From assembly GCF_020536995.1 (NCBI RefSeq), contig NC_068356.1, positions 25,153,809-25,217,808 on the forward strand: DNA of 64,000 nt, in the 5' to 3' direction. Positions 38,201 through 45,234 of this stretch are shown here, piece after piece. Every line of letters starts with the position of its first letter. The first letter of the stretch is position 1. The notes under the pieces were generated by a model, which did no database searches, was not told where the DNA came from, and worked only from the letters and a program-made list of their open reading frames with translations. The translations under genes were made by a program, and so were the position numbers. Source of the stretch: Dreissena polymorpha. Its lineage: Eukaryota > Mollusca > Bivalvia > Myida > Dreissenidae.

Positions 38201-40624
38201 GCTTGGCTAAATAAACATGATCGTTTTGTGCTGAGTTTTTTAACGCTAATATAGGTTTCTCAATACAATTTCAGTATACAGTCATTTAGGCAATTAATCA
38301 ATGGGTAAGCTTCATTTAGCATTACATAAATTTTTATTTTATTTTAAAAACTGCTGTTTTGATAACATGTTATTGTCGCCGTATTCATATTTGACCGTTG
38401 ATTTTGCAGGTATGACAATGTTGAGGTGTTCGACGGGCCGCATGATACAGACACGCTCATCGGTCGCTTCTGTGGAGGAGAGGTAAGTTGTGGGAGTACA
38501 CGTAGGTAACATTGCACTAATTGATTACAGGCACTCACATACAGTTTGTCCACCTCAACCTGTGAAGTAGCATGTTTAGTAGGTTTTATTCGACAAGTAT
38601 GTGCCCCCGCAGTAATAAATTAATCATTTCATGATTATGGACATTATGTCGCATTCAGATTAAATACAAATTGATATAATACAGTAAAACAGATTTGATA
38701 AATTTTATGATATCTCAAGAGTAGCTCTTGTTGAATCGTGGCAAATCTTTTATGTATTGATTCTTTGATATTTGCAGAACATACCAAACTATTTAATAAA
38801 GGATTAACGTTTAATATACTACGGAATCCGGATAGTGCCATCTTTAATCTGGCACTTCTTTCATCAAGGGCGACATTAGACACACGAAGCGATACTTAAT
38901 ATTTTTCTTGACAGTCGCGGCGACGCACGATATTTTCTTGACAGTCGTGGCGACGCACGATATATTTTACACGATATATCGCCTTTTGGGCTACATACAC
39001 AAGGGCAATATATCGTGTTAAATATATCATGCGTCGCCGCGATACTCGCTATTTTGCGCGACAGTCGCGGCGACGCTCGATATCTGTACTGTTCAAATAT
39101 CGCTGTAATAATATCGCCTGTCCACTGTCAGGATTTTTTAACGGTGTTACAGTAAATTTTAACCATTTATTATTAATATTGCTGCCCAGTATGCTGCGGT
39201 ATTTTTGTTGCTGGTATTGTTACACCTTTTAAATACCTTTTATAAGGCTTTATCAAATAAATTATCGGCATAAATAAAACTGCATACAGTGCAAACAACA
39301 ATTTTATAATATTCATATTGGCTAACAAAAAACGCTTTTGAATGGCGAAAAACGTTGGTTTCATATTGCTTAACAGGGTTCCAGATATAATATAAATGAC
39401 TATTATATAATTATATTCAGATAAAATTCACACTTGTTACTTTTGTGCATGTCCAATATGATTTAAACAAAAGCACGCAATGCACGTTGAAACGTAGTAT
39501 CGAACAACTAATAACTTAACCTTGGGAACTCAGTCTGATATTCAAAATCGTTATTCCAAGCGATTTTCCTATCATCAAATACACGTTTATATAAAATATT
39601 TATGTAATATTAAATATTTATATATGGCAAGATTGAAGTAAAAGAAGCGAATAACTTGCTATATCAATCATTTACATTTTAATTGCTGATCAGAAATAAA
39701 CATTATTATAAAATAATATTGTATCAAAAGATATATTATATATATATATATATATCCGACATGATGCACATGCTTGATGACGTGAAAATATCCCTTTTTT
39801 GTTTATCCTGATTTTTTTGAAAACCTGACAGTGGACAGGCAATATTATTACAGTGATATTTGAACATTACAAATATCGTGCGTCGCCGCGACTGTCGCGC
39901 AAAATATCGAGTATCGCTTCGTGTGTCTAGTGTCGCGGTCTGAAATTAGACCGCGATACACGAGATTCGGATAATATGGGCGATATTTGAAAAAATAATA
40001 TATCGTGCGTCGCTTCGACTGTCGCGCAAAATATCATGTATCGCTTCGTGTGTCTAGTGTCGCCCTTTGAACGCGACACTAGACACACGAAGCGATACTT
40101 GATTATTTTTCTTGACAGTCGCGGCGACGCACGATAAAAAAAATTACAGTCGCGGCGACGCACGATATTTATTTTTTATAGTCGCGGCGACGCACGATAT
40201 ATTTAACACGATATATCGCCTTTTGGGCTACCTACACAAGGGCGATATATCGTGTTAAATATATCGTGCGTCGCCGCGACTGTAAAAAAATATCGTGCGT
40301 TGCCGCGACTGTCAAGAAAAATAATAAGTATCGCTTCGTGTATCTAATGTCGCCCTTGATGAAAGAAGTGCGAGATTATAGATGGCCTATCCGGATTCCG
40401 TAATATACGGTACGGGTTGGGGAAATCAACAATTGAATAAATTGTACATTTTTGCCCTGTAGGTACCTCCCGAGATATTCTCCACCGGCCAGTTCCTATT
40501 GGTCCGCTTCCGGTCAGACGACACCATTAACTGGAAGGGCTTTTCAGCCGTTTACCTGGAGGGAGGGCGGGCCTCCTCGCCAAACAACAACGTCAAGCCC
40601 GTACCGCTTAGAATCAATACATAA
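3899..40624 (+). CDS. Tolloid/BMP1-like astacin metalloproteinase, whole gene (17 coding exons, introns included)
   Basis: Secreted zinc endopeptidase of the BMP1/tolloid family. Known relatives process procollagen C-propeptides and other matrix precursors, and free BMPs by cleaving chordin. Joining 17 exons with matching GT-AG phases gives about 1105 residues, against roughly 990 for human tolloid. Order: signal peptide; propeptide ending in furin site RNKR (223-226); astacin domain (227-428) with [13 protein letters not shown] (zinc ligands H320, H324, H330; catalytic E321) and Met-turn SIMHY (375-379); CUB1 (about 430-542), CUB2 (544-656), EGF1 (657-697), CUB3 (699-812), EGF2 (814-853), CUB4 (855-968), CUB5 (970-1080); 25-residue tail. 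All five CUBs keep four cysteines. The extra length is in the propeptide. Coding length is 3319 nt, one over a multiple of three, because exon 8 carries one extra base. Tolloid-type is certain; orthology to BMP1 or TLL1/2 cannot be resolved here. Confidence 0.96.
4316..4500. repeat. Triplet repeat ACT/ACG
   Basis: About 55 triplets: mainly ACT, switching to a block of ACG near 4431 with a few ATG and ACA, then back to ACT. It produces a 105-codon poly-threonine open frame with no other coding feature. It lies 250 bases inside intron 1. Confidence 0.95.
5206..5268. repeat. TA dinucleotide repeat
   Basis: About 30 TA units with two interruptions. Confidence 0.95.
6771..6970. mobile_element. 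MITE with AAATGGGTCTTATGC ends
   Basis: The left end AAATGGGTCTTATGCATAAT and the right end GGCTTATGACCCATTT are inverted. Internal phrases GGACAGGGTAGC, GGCCAGACTACGCAGGCTGG and TAAGCTACGCTGG belong to a repeat common in bivalves. A partial relative is at about 63725-63848. Open frames across it are not genes. Confidence 0.8.
7850..7950. repeat. Uninterrupted relative of the fold-back insertion site
   Basis: The stretch containing 'tgcaaacccctcaatctatt' and 'cccataatggtcactgctga' resembles the two flanks of the fold-back element at 10144-10854 read together ('tgcaaacgcatcaatcgatt' ... 'attggtcactactga'). It is a second copy of the same underlying repeat without the insertion. Confidence 0.6.
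10144..10854. mobile_element. Fold-back element with G6/C6 runs and 9-base target duplication
   Basis: Two inverted arms of about 180 bases (10144-10330 and 10668-10854) surround about 340 bases of AT-rich DNA. Each arm holds five or six runs of six or more C or G at roughly 20-40-base spacing, in units like 'cactggggggcaaatgtcca'. ATTGGTCAC flanks both sides (10135-10143 and 10855-10863). Long inverted ends with a 9-base duplication fit a Mutator-like non-autonomous element. Open frames with the peptide repeat ISTGGQMS are by-products. Confidence 0.9.
11290..11402. repeat. 20-base minisatellite
   Basis: Five copies of 'cattttcttggaatatatct', the fourth with a few extra bases, followed by a partial sixth. 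Confidence 0.92.
12396..12759. repeat. 41-base minisatellite, nine copies
   Basis: Units of 'tgttgacggaaacaagacgt' plus 'atatgctacagttatataaaa' start every 41 bases from 12396 to 12724. Copies differ mainly at one position (gacg or gagg). Very high identity suggests recent expansion. Confidence 0.93.
15478..16424 (+). repeat. Splice-acceptor-like minisatellite ending in the exon 2 acceptor
   Basis: About 35 degenerate copies of a 22-31-base unit with the theme 'tttctcatttcagacgggta' plus 'cactacttg'. Most keep a pyrimidine stretch, then CAG or TAG, then ACGGG, which is the structure of a 3' splice site followed by the first bases of exon 2. The final copy (16401-16424) is the acceptor used for exon 2, and its ACGGGT codes residues 57-58. 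The copy before it (AG at 16383-16384) would splice in frame. Open frames of up to 145 codons in this block are repeat by-products. Confidence 0.9.
16409..16676 (+). CDS. Tolloid exon 2: propeptide
   Basis: Starts right after the last TTTCAG of the acceptor-like array. The split codon T|AC gives [13 protein letters not shown], aligning without gaps to AFLGDIALDEED of human BMP1. The rest is hydrophilic and lysine-rich with no recognised domain. Donor GG|GTAAGT, phase 2. An upstream acceptor at 16385 would add eight in-frame residues. Confidence 0.9.
16677..17527 (+). other. Tolloid intron 2
   Basis: 851 bases of AT-rich sequence from GTAAGT to TTTATAG. No repeat family or other gene was recognised. 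Short open frames on both strands look like chance. Confidence 0.7.
17528..17841 (+). CDS. Tolloid exon 3: charged helix, furin site, start of astacin domain
   Basis: Residues 146-251. From about 151 to 207 the chain is almost entirely Lys, Arg, Glu and Gln, with segments such as [13 protein letters not shown] and [14 protein letters not shown] and no proline. That predicts a long charged helix, either a single alpha helix or a coiled coil. The furin site RNKR (223-226) follows, then [19 protein letters not shown], the conserved start of the mature protease (human AATSRPERVWPDGVIPF). Phases 2 in and 1 out. The helix is not in human BMP1 and largely accounts for the longer propeptide. Confidence 0.93.
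17842..18846 (+). other. Tolloid intron 3
   Basis: About 1 kb of AT-rich intron. No repeat family, RNA gene or additional exon was seen. Confidence 0.65.
18847..18967 (+). CDS. Tolloid exon 4: astacin domain
   Basis: Encodes [19 protein letters not shown], then [22 protein letters not shown], matching the human segment RQAMRHWEKHTCVTFLERT. It holds N-terminal astacin cysteines, and with exon 5 forms the CGCC motif typical of tolloids. Acceptor TATAG, donor GG|GTAGGT; phases 1 in and 2 out. Confidence 0.95.
18968..19907 (+). other. Tolloid intron 4
   Basis: Contains a decayed bivalve repeat (about 19127-19520, listed separately). The rest is AT-rich without recognisable content. Confidence 0.65.
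19127..19520 (+). repeat. Decayed bivalve dispersed repeat
   Basis: Carries phrases common in bivalve repeats: 'gggatctcctTatgtccggcg', then 'agaggtcacattt', 'tatctaggtc' and 'cacaaggtcaaatc'. A related and more decayed stretch lies at about 370-750, sharing 'cacaaggtcaaatcttaga'. No ends or target duplications could be defined. Confidence 0.55.
19908..20086 (+). CDS. Tolloid exon 5: zinc-binding active site
   Basis: Encodes [20 protein letters not shown], then [20 protein letters not shown] and [20 protein letters not shown]. It carries the astacin signature HExxHxxGxxH (H320, E321, H324, H330) complete, so the protease should be active once the propeptide is removed. Acceptor TTTCCAG, donor CCAG|GTAGGA; phases 2 in and 1 out. 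Confidence 0.98.
20087..25196 (+). other. Tolloid intron 5
   Basis: 5.1 kb of AT-rich intron. Apart from the fold-back MITE at 24892-25175, which ends 21 bases before the next exon, no repeat or gene was recognised. Open frames up to 118 codons (for example minus strand 23585-23941) show no domain or compositional bias and look like chance. Confidence 0.65.
24892..25175 (+). mobile_element. Fold-back MITE next to exon 6 acceptor
   Basis: Ends read ATATGAGC at the left and GCTCATAT at the right. The interior carries inverted phrases shared with the copy at 31982-32214 (GCATGTGCGTAAA, AGGGACGACACTTT, CAGTTTTCTCAGA). One internal 26-base block ('aaggctaatcagggacgaca...') is tandemly doubled. 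No coding capacity. The right end is 21 bases before the exon 6 acceptor. Confidence 0.85.
25197..25430 (+). CDS. Tolloid exon 6: end of astacin domain with Met-turn
   Basis: Encodes [20 protein letters not shown], then [20 protein letters not shown]. The Met-turn SIMHY places M377 under the zinc site, with Y379 as the flexible fifth ligand. The exon ends [17 protein letters not shown], like human RLSKGDIAQARKLYKCP. Acceptor TTTTTTTCCAG, donor CAT|GTAAGT; phases 1 in and 1 out. Confidence 0.97.
25757..26264 (+). mobile_element. Terminal-inverted-repeat element with internal tRNA-like module, copy 1
   Basis: Left end AGGGGCCTTTTCACGG and right end complement TTAAAGGGGCCTTTTTACAG form inverted termini of a roughly 510-base element. 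Near the middle (26038-26122) is a tRNA-like segment with an A-box-like TGGTCGAGTGG and a perfect B box GGTTCGAGCCC. It could drive RNA polymerase III. About 90% similar by eye to the copy just downstream. The acceptor stem does not pair well, so it is not a functional tRNA gene. Confidence 0.8.
26291..26786 (+). mobile_element. Terminal-inverted-repeat element with internal tRNA-like module, copy 2
   Basis: Same family and orientation as 25757-26264, starting about 26 bases after it ends. Left end AAAGGGGCTTTTCACGG; right end complement AAATGGACCTTTTCACAG. The sequence AAACAT flanks both sides (26285-26290 and 26787-26792), a possible 6-base target duplication. The tRNA-like part (26580-26665) keeps the B box GGTTCGAGCCC and has a more diverged A box and anticodon arm. 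Confidence 0.8.
28132..28361 (+). mobile_element. MITE (TTAACCCATTTATGCCTAG family), plus orientation, upstream of exon 7
   Basis: About 230 bases, ending CACTAGGCATAAATGGGTTAA. An internal GC-rich palindrome (GATGAGACGCCGCGTCATGCGGCGTC) makes a strong hairpin. Other copies lie at 29006-29236 (inverted) and 35401-35630. The family looks like a very common dreissenid repeat. The open frame across it is not a gene. Confidence 0.88.
28483..28710 (+). CDS. Tolloid exon 7: first two-thirds of CUB1
   Basis: Encodes [20 protein letters not shown], then [20 protein letters not shown] and [21 protein letters not shown]. It aligns with human ACGETLQDSTGNF and [21 protein letters not shown]. Three of the four CUB cysteines are here. 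About seven residues (IPVTGHPGG region) are inserted before the third cysteine relative to human. Acceptor CTTGTAG, donor ATAG|GTAGGT; phases 1 in and 1 out. Confidence 0.95.
29006..29236 (-). mobile_element. MITE (TTAACCCATTTATGCCTAG family), minus orientation, downstream of exon 7
   Basis: Reverse-complement copy of the element at 28132-28361, bounded by TTAACCCATTTAAGCCTAG and CTAGGCATAAATCGGTTAA. It keeps the internal GC-rich hairpin. With the upstream copy it brackets exon 7. Confidence 0.88.
29247..29830. repeat. Degenerate minisatellite, about 35-base unit
   Basis: Repeats the theme 'aaacgtatcggt-cgatgttttactatgtcatg' roughly 15 times with much variation in unit length. Few stops fall in the unit, so open frames of 102-134 codons run through it on both strands. 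They are by-products of the repeat, not genes. Confidence 0.75.
30028..30510 (-). other. Unidentified mostly open stretch
   Basis: On the minus strand this interval is nearly free of stop codons in one frame for about 160 codons (two adjoining open segments). It encodes an AT-rich, Asn/Ile/Lys-rich sequence (for example [20 protein letters not shown]). A 67-codon frame overlaps it on the plus strand. I recognise no domain. It could be chance, a decayed gene or a fragment of a mobile element. Confidence 0.2.
31982..32214. mobile_element. Fold-back MITE
   Basis: Near-palindromic 233-base element. Left end ATATGAGTCGCGTTCTGAGA; right-end complement ATATTAGTCGCGTTCTGAGA. The arms share GCATGTGCGTAAAGTGTC and CCCAGATT, and both sides carry 'gcacaggc' hairpin parts. 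No coding capacity. Related copies: 24892-25175, and a fragment at 1564-1631. Confidence 0.9.
32439..32553 (+). CDS. Tolloid exon 8: end of CUB1, with one extra base
   Basis: Encodes [15 protein letters not shown], then [20 protein letters not shown] and YE, matching human [27 protein letters not shown]. Between 'VST' and 'SRMW' the DNA reads ACAGGATAGC where ACAGATAGC would give STDSR. One extra G at 32483/32484 shifts the frame and makes an immediate TAG. Exon length is 115 rather than the 114 that fits its phases (1 in, 1 out). Splice sites are good (TCTTCAG; GAAG|GTAACC), so this is a real exon with either an indel allele or an assembly error. Confidence 0.92.
32554..32959 (+). other. Tolloid intron 8
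   Basis: 406 bases of AT-rich intron with no recognised content. It ends in a long C/T-rich stretch and CCTATTGCAG. Confidence 0.7.
32960..33105 (+). CDS. Tolloid exon 9: first half of CUB2
   Basis: Encodes [20 protein letters not shown], then [20 protein letters not shown] and VAVKFQSFE. It closely matches human [33 protein letters not shown]. It supplies the first two CUB cysteines. Donor GAG|GTATGT, phase 0. Confidence 0.97.
33106..34511 (+). other. Tolloid intron 9
   Basis: 1.4 kb. No repeat family or gene was recognised. The open frame that runs on past exon 9 to about 33396 is intron read-through. Confidence 0.65.
34512..34707 (+). CDS. Tolloid exon 10: second half of CUB2
   Basis: Encodes [20 protein letters not shown], then [20 protein letters not shown] and [20 protein letters not shown]. 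Human has [39 protein letters not shown]. The acidic D and Y positions of calcium-binding CUB domains are kept. Phases 0 in and 1 out. One of the best conserved parts of the gene. Confidence 0.97.
34708..35225 (+). other. Tolloid intron 10
   Basis: 518 bases of AT-rich intron with nothing recognisable. Confidence 0.65.
35226..35348 (+). CDS. Tolloid exon 11: calcium-binding EGF1
   Basis: One exon, one domain: [20 protein letters not shown], then [21 protein letters not shown]. It has six cysteines, the DEC calcium ligand region and the Asp/Asn-hydroxylation consensus C-x-N-x4-F-x-C-x-C. Phases 1 in and 1 out make it a symmetrical module that could be skipped without a frameshift. Confidence 0.97.
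35349..36046 (+). other. Tolloid intron 11
   Basis: Carries a MITE at 35401-35630, starting about 50 bases after the donor. The rest is AT-rich without recognised content. Confidence 0.7.
35401..35630 (+). mobile_element. MITE (TTAACCCATTTATGCCTAG family), third copy
   Basis: Best preserved of the three copies. It runs from TTAACCCATTTATGCCTAG to TTAGGCTTAAATGGGTTAA with the internal hairpin around GAGACGCCGCATGATGTGGC. Open frames across it on both strands are not genes. Confidence 0.9.
36047..36207 (+). CDS. Tolloid exon 12: first half of CUB3
   Basis: Encodes [20 protein letters not shown], then [20 protein letters not shown] and [14 protein letters not shown]. Human has [42 protein letters not shown]. 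Acceptor GGCAACAG, donor AAT|GTGAGT; phases 1 in and 0 out. Confidence 0.97.
36208..36656 (+). other. Tolloid intron 12
   Basis: 449 bases, nothing recognisable. Confidence 0.65.
36657..36840 (+). CDS. Tolloid exon 13: second half of CUB3
   Basis: Encodes [20 protein letters not shown], then [20 protein letters not shown] and [20 protein letters not shown]. It aligns with human [35 protein letters not shown] and supplies cysteines 3 and 4. Phases 0 in and 1 out. Confidence 0.96.
36841..37147 (+). other. Tolloid intron 13
   Basis: 307 bases, nothing recognisable. Confidence 0.65.
37148..37615 (+). CDS. Tolloid exon 14: EGF2 plus all of CUB4
   Basis: A single 468-base exon encoding EGF2 ([40 protein letters not shown], with the hydroxylation consensus) and complete CUB4 ([20 protein letters not shown] through [13 protein letters not shown]). 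The corresponding human parts read [25 protein letters not shown] and AGCDHKVTS. The other CUB domains here are split by an intron. Phases 1 in and 1 out. Confidence 0.97.
37616..37895 (+). other. Tolloid intron 14
   Basis: 280 bases, AT-rich, with an A12 run. Ends in CTTTTCCCTTTGTAG. Confidence 0.7.
37896..38073 (+). CDS. Tolloid exon 15: first part of CUB5
   Basis: Encodes [20 protein letters not shown], then [20 protein letters not shown] and [20 protein letters not shown]. Human has [46 protein letters not shown]. Phases 1 in and 2 out (TGCGG|GTGAGA). Confidence 0.97.
38074..38409 (+). other. Tolloid intron 15
   Basis: 336 bases, nothing recognisable. Ends TGATTTTGCAG. Confidence 0.65.
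38410..38482 (+). CDS. Tolloid exon 16: CUB5, middle
   Basis: A 73-base exon encoding [20 protein letters not shown] and FCGGE, matching human [25 protein letters not shown]. Phases 2 in and 0 out (GAG|GTAAGT). Confidence 0.95.
38483..40462 (+). other. Tolloid intron 16
   Basis: The last intron is mostly the 1.58-kb fold-back element at 38820-40402. Only about 60 bases separate its right end from the final exon. Confidence 0.8.
38820..40402. mobile_element. Large fold-back element with GTCGCGGCGAC-rich arms
   Basis: Inverted ends start TACGGAATCCGGATAG on both strands, and the outer arms stay alike for over 110 bases, including 'atcaagggcgacattaga' and 'cacgaagcgatact'. ATATAC lies directly outside both ends (38814-38819 and 40403-40408), a 6-base target duplication. 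Inside are several smaller palindromes, among them a hairpin built on 'cacgatatatcgcc' present in both halves, and about fifteen copies of GTCGCGGCGACGC or its complement. An AT-rich core (about 39130-39830) separates the arms. No coding capacity; superfamily unknown. Confidence 0.88.
40463..40624 (+). CDS. Tolloid exon 17: end of CUB5, C-terminal tail, stop
   Basis: Encodes [20 protein letters not shown], then [20 protein letters not shown] and [13 protein letters not shown], then TAA. Human has [36 protein letters not shown]. The tail past CUB5 is short and polar, with no membrane anchor. Acceptor TTGCCCTGTAG, phase 0. Confidence 0.96.
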   Translation, partial: VPPEIFSTGQFLLVRFRSDDTINWKGFSAVYLEGGRASSPNNNVKPVPLRINT

Positions 40625-42864
40625 AAGCGCGCATGTGCAGCGTCGGTTTTAGTGGCAGCGTTGTGCGACTTTTAAGAGACGGTACCTCTAAAAGCATCAG
40701 GGGAATGATACCGAAAGAATTTTACTGCACGCGGTTATCGTGCACCATTTGTAGTGATATAATTCTATGAACAGCGTTAATAGATGGCGCTATGTAAATA
40801 GTGGACGTCTGACAATATAAGTTGCGTTTATACGACGGCTGGTGTTGTCAGCGTTAAAATATGTATGTCCCGAGGTATACACCAGTTGTTGTTTTTTTAA
40901 CACCAAAAAAGAATCAAAGTTATACCGTTATACTAGAATAGTAGTAGTTGTTGACACATCCTGCGTGTGTACAGGATACTTCGCTTGTTAATACAACATA
41001 AAAATATACTTCGCAAGAAACTGTTATATTAGCGGTTTATTTGATCTATATTATCTTTTGTAAATGTTACAAATAGCATTTGGTATATCCCGTTATTTTG
41101 AAGCAATGATTGCTAATTAGTTTCACGTTATTGCAATTAGAGTTGTAATTACTCCGGTTTATATTAAACTGGCACGATGCTAGAAGTCCTATGCATCCCA
41201 AAATTCACAAGGTAACTTCTTGTAGAAACCAACTGATGTGCCATGCAAATAATTATCTATGTTTTCCTTTTAAATATACACTTTATTGTATTTTGAAATA
41301 ATATATGTGTCATTCGGTAGTGTTACATCGATATAGCATGCACTTTAAACACATCCTTTAACGAGTTTTCTAGTATTATATACATGTATATACTTTCTGA
41401 TGGTTGTGACTGTCTTGTAAATTTATTTAATTATATATCATTTGGTTTCAAAAACTAAAGCTTATATACATGAAGTAGTTTTTCACGTGATACCCAGCCG
41501 CTGAACTCTAGTGTTTAAGGGTTACAGACCGTGTTACAAAGGTTTCAGTATACCGGTAATCATTTACTTACATTATGAATGGTAATGTACACGTCTTAGT
41601 TTACTGAATGTACGTTGTGTCCGACAGTCCGATTTTTAGTATCCGTGTCCCACGACCATCTTTCTTACAGATTATCAGCTCGCTACGAGTATGCGGAAGT
41701 AGCCAGCCTGGATCAGCAATAACAAATAAACAGGCGGTAGCGAGGCCTGACACTTTGTGGAAGTGTATTTAAACAACAAATTGTTGTCCAGCTTTGAGTT
41801 CATGAGATAAGCATGATGGCTCAGCATCTTCGGATGTTATAGGGGATGACTAGTTAAAACCTGTTTTTGCAAGAAAAGCTTTAGATACTGAAAACAACTG
41901 TATTTTTTTCAATAGATAAGTGTTTATGAAATAGTTTTTGCAATATGTCGGTTGTAAAGAAGTAAATAAGTATGAGAATACTGTACTTTAAATTCAACAT
42001 TGATCATCTTTTAAGGTACAAAACATCACTTGATCTTTCTCATAGTTACAAATAAGTGCAAAACAAGTAAACACACTACATTGCAAAATTTATCGTATCA
42101 AAACAACTGACAAACTATTTGTAATTTAGATGCACAAAAATATCTCTAGCACAATACATTATTTTTGCAAAAACAACTACCGAAACCACTTTTCTTTTTA
42201 ACCAAACATTTGTTGTGCTTCTAAAAAGATGTGATAAATTGTTGTTTTTTTACTACCAAATTGTTCACATTTTTGACATAGTGTTTTTAAACAACTGGTA
42301 CAATTTTCAGATTCACCTTGCAATGATATTTTCGATTGAAACAACAATGAAAAACTGTTAAAATCACAAATCTTTCATAATCACACAAAAATGAATGGTG
42401 TCCATCTGACAACAAGACGAAGGTCTTTGATGGGATTGCCCAGTTAATTGGGACCAATTTCCAGGCAATGTTACACAATAATCACATGTCTATTTAACAG
42501 CAACAATGCGAGCACAGTTATAAATTAGTTTTATAGAGAATAGGATAAGTAAATGAAAGGTCAAATAAGATTTATATGTAACAATTCTATTTGTTTTATT
42601 GGTTTTACCACTATATTTAATTTCTGCAAAAATAAAGATAACAAACTGAAGTAACGACAATAATTAATTTGAGTTATGAAATAATGATTATTAGATATTT
42701 GGGTTGTTAAATTGTTAATGTTTCTGAATCCATTTAAAGTATCATCACCGCCATCATCATGATCATCATCATCATGATCATCATCATAATCATCATGATG
42801 ATGATGATGATAATGATCATCACCATAATCATCATCATCATTGTGCACCAACATTCTCTTTACA
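40625..42864 (+). other. Tolloid 3' UTR and flank
   Basis: AT-rich sequence with no coding signal. Candidate poly(A) signals on the plus strand are ATTAAA at 41164-41169 and AATAAA at 41725-41730; neither can be chosen from sequence alone. A GAT/ATC simple repeat lies at 42740-42842. Confidence 0.4.
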
Positions 42865-43044
42865 ACTCAAGTGTTAACAGGGTTTTAATATAGTCATATA
42901 AGGAAAACTGCCGCTCTCCTGACGACCATTTTGGAACACAGCCGAGCTATCATTAGAACAAATCTTCGGACCAAGTTCCATGAAGATTGGACTATAAATG
43001 TGACTTCTAGAGTGTTAACAAAATTTTACTATAGCCATATTTGC
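42865..43044. repeat. Bivalve GTGTTAACAAGG repeat, first segment
   Basis: Starts at 'aagtgttaacagggttttaa' and holds a roughly 160-base unit with 'ggaaaactgcc', 'ccatgaagattggactataa' and 'tgttaacaa--ttttactat'. It is cut by the insertion at 43045 and resumes at 46132, 48809 and 54700. Confidence 0.85.
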
Positions 43045-45234
43045 GCTCATTGGGTCATTGTCGACCTAAAATTGCCTGAATTCACACTGGGGTGACCAAT
43101 CTCCACGCAGAGTTGTCGTTCCTTGCTCTCACATACACCTCTGCGAAAGGCTCAGCATGCCAAATTGCCCAGAAACTGGGTAAAACCGAACAAACGCATT
43201 CAAAGTATATTTGATTTGGATTTTTTAGGATCAGATGCGTAAAAAAATGAAATAGGACTTTTAAATTTACGATACATCGTGAAAAAACTTGCGATGTTTA
43301 ATGCAACTCTTTGGAACTATTTTATTGCCCATTTACGCAGATGGAATCATTCCACGCACTTCACAAATTTAAACAATTAAGGTTCATGTAAAGTCCCAAA
43401 ATGACCCCACATAGATGAAATTGTAAAATATAAAAATGATCAGTAATACCCAAAATAAGTTAATGAAATTTACATATGGTTGCAATAATCACATTTTTAT
43501 TCCATATATGTATACAATGAAAAAAAAAAACTCACAAATGTTAGTTATAATGTAATTATTAGCAAAAATATTGCAATGTATGGCAAATTCTCAATTTCAT
43601 TTAAAAAACACAAATGCACCAAATAAAAACACCAACAGTATATGCAAGTTATATGTAAGGTACTCCAAGCATTGAATTGCGTCAATACAGCCCCACAAAG
43701 ACACTATGCGTATTTCAAAATGAACATGTCAATGCCATGAGTCGCTATTTATAGATTTTGGAAAAATACTAACTTTCCACGCGCATATCATGCGATCAAT
43801 AAGAGTTATGATCTTATAAAATAAAATTAATGAAAATATATCATTTTCATAATATCTCCATAACAATGAAACTTACTTGAAACGCACTATTTGAAAAGAA
43901 TCTTGATATAATTGACTCTCCTCCCGATTTAATTTCATCGGTCGTCCATCTTGGTCAGAAATGTGTATTGATTCGTATTTGCGAATTTGTTAAATATTGC
44001 TTATATTAAATATTTACTTTATAAAATAACTAGAAATTACCTCATAAATAAATTATACAAATTTTAGAACAAACGGATTGTGAGTAATTTATAAATGATC
44101 GATTTTGAAACGAAATATTTTTCGAATATACTTCCGGCAAATAATGTCTACCTGAACAAGTAAACATGACAAGACAATAACAAATGCATTTTTTGATCGA
44201 TGACAAGGTTTTTATAGAAATGTAAGTGTTCAGTTGTTTTAATATGTACGTGTGCCCAACATTTGTATAATTCATTTTTCCGATCCCACAAATATTATGC
44301 CCAGATCGTTAATTGAAATATTGTTATGTCGACTTCCTTGAAACCGGATGTTTTATGCCCCACATGTTTAACGAACGTGTATGGAGTTCGAGATGTGACA
44401 TAAACATGTTGTAATTTGTTTTAAGGTAGCTAATTAGTCGTCGTTCCGAGTCCTTTATATTTCAAATGAACAATCAAAGTGTTTGCCTTTTGGTAATATA
44501 GTTTATTTTTGTAATTGTGACTAAAATGAGTACTGTATTGCGAGTAAATAAGTAATTTTGAAAATGAAGGTTCACTGGTAAGTCCACCATACTTAAAGTA
44601 GTTCCCAATTATTGTGTGAACTTTTTACATTTTTTTATGTTTTTCTTTTGCATATTTTAGGATTGTTGGTGTGTGTTGTGTGGACTTTTCATTTGTAGTA
44701 CCTAACATTAAGTGTATACAATATTTTGACCAAAGGAATTTGTTCAATTTAACTCCGTTTGTTATTTTGATAATTTCATGCATGCGCTGTATATTTCTTC
44801 AAAAGCAACATTTTGCATCAATTTTTTTTATTAGCATTTTCTTATATGTTCTAAAAGTGTTTACGAGGCTATTAACTTATAAATTGAATTTATTGCCATA
44901 ATATTTATTGAATTATTTCTATGTGAAGAATACGCCTTTTTAAAATTTACATGAACCTTAACATAATTTTTATTGAGTGACGTTAGGCATTGCTTCGACG
45001 TATGTATGTATGTAGGTTTGTTAACATCACTAACTATGTCAATTTTATAATAATGAATAAGATATTATGGTATGAGATGGGTTTTTTATGCAGTGAATGT
45101 AATGTAACTGCCATGCAAGAGATTGTTTAGTATACTGTAACCCCCAAGATGGAATGATCATGACATGAAGGTTACGCATGCGCAATTTATTTCCTTCTAT
45201 ATTACATATAAAATATTTAGTTTAGTTTAAACAT

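Noticed and set aside
42561-42854. Aspartate/histidine-rich 97-codon minus-strand frame
   Set aside because: Its DDD/HHHH part is the translation of a GAT/ATC simple repeat and the rest is AT-rich noise.
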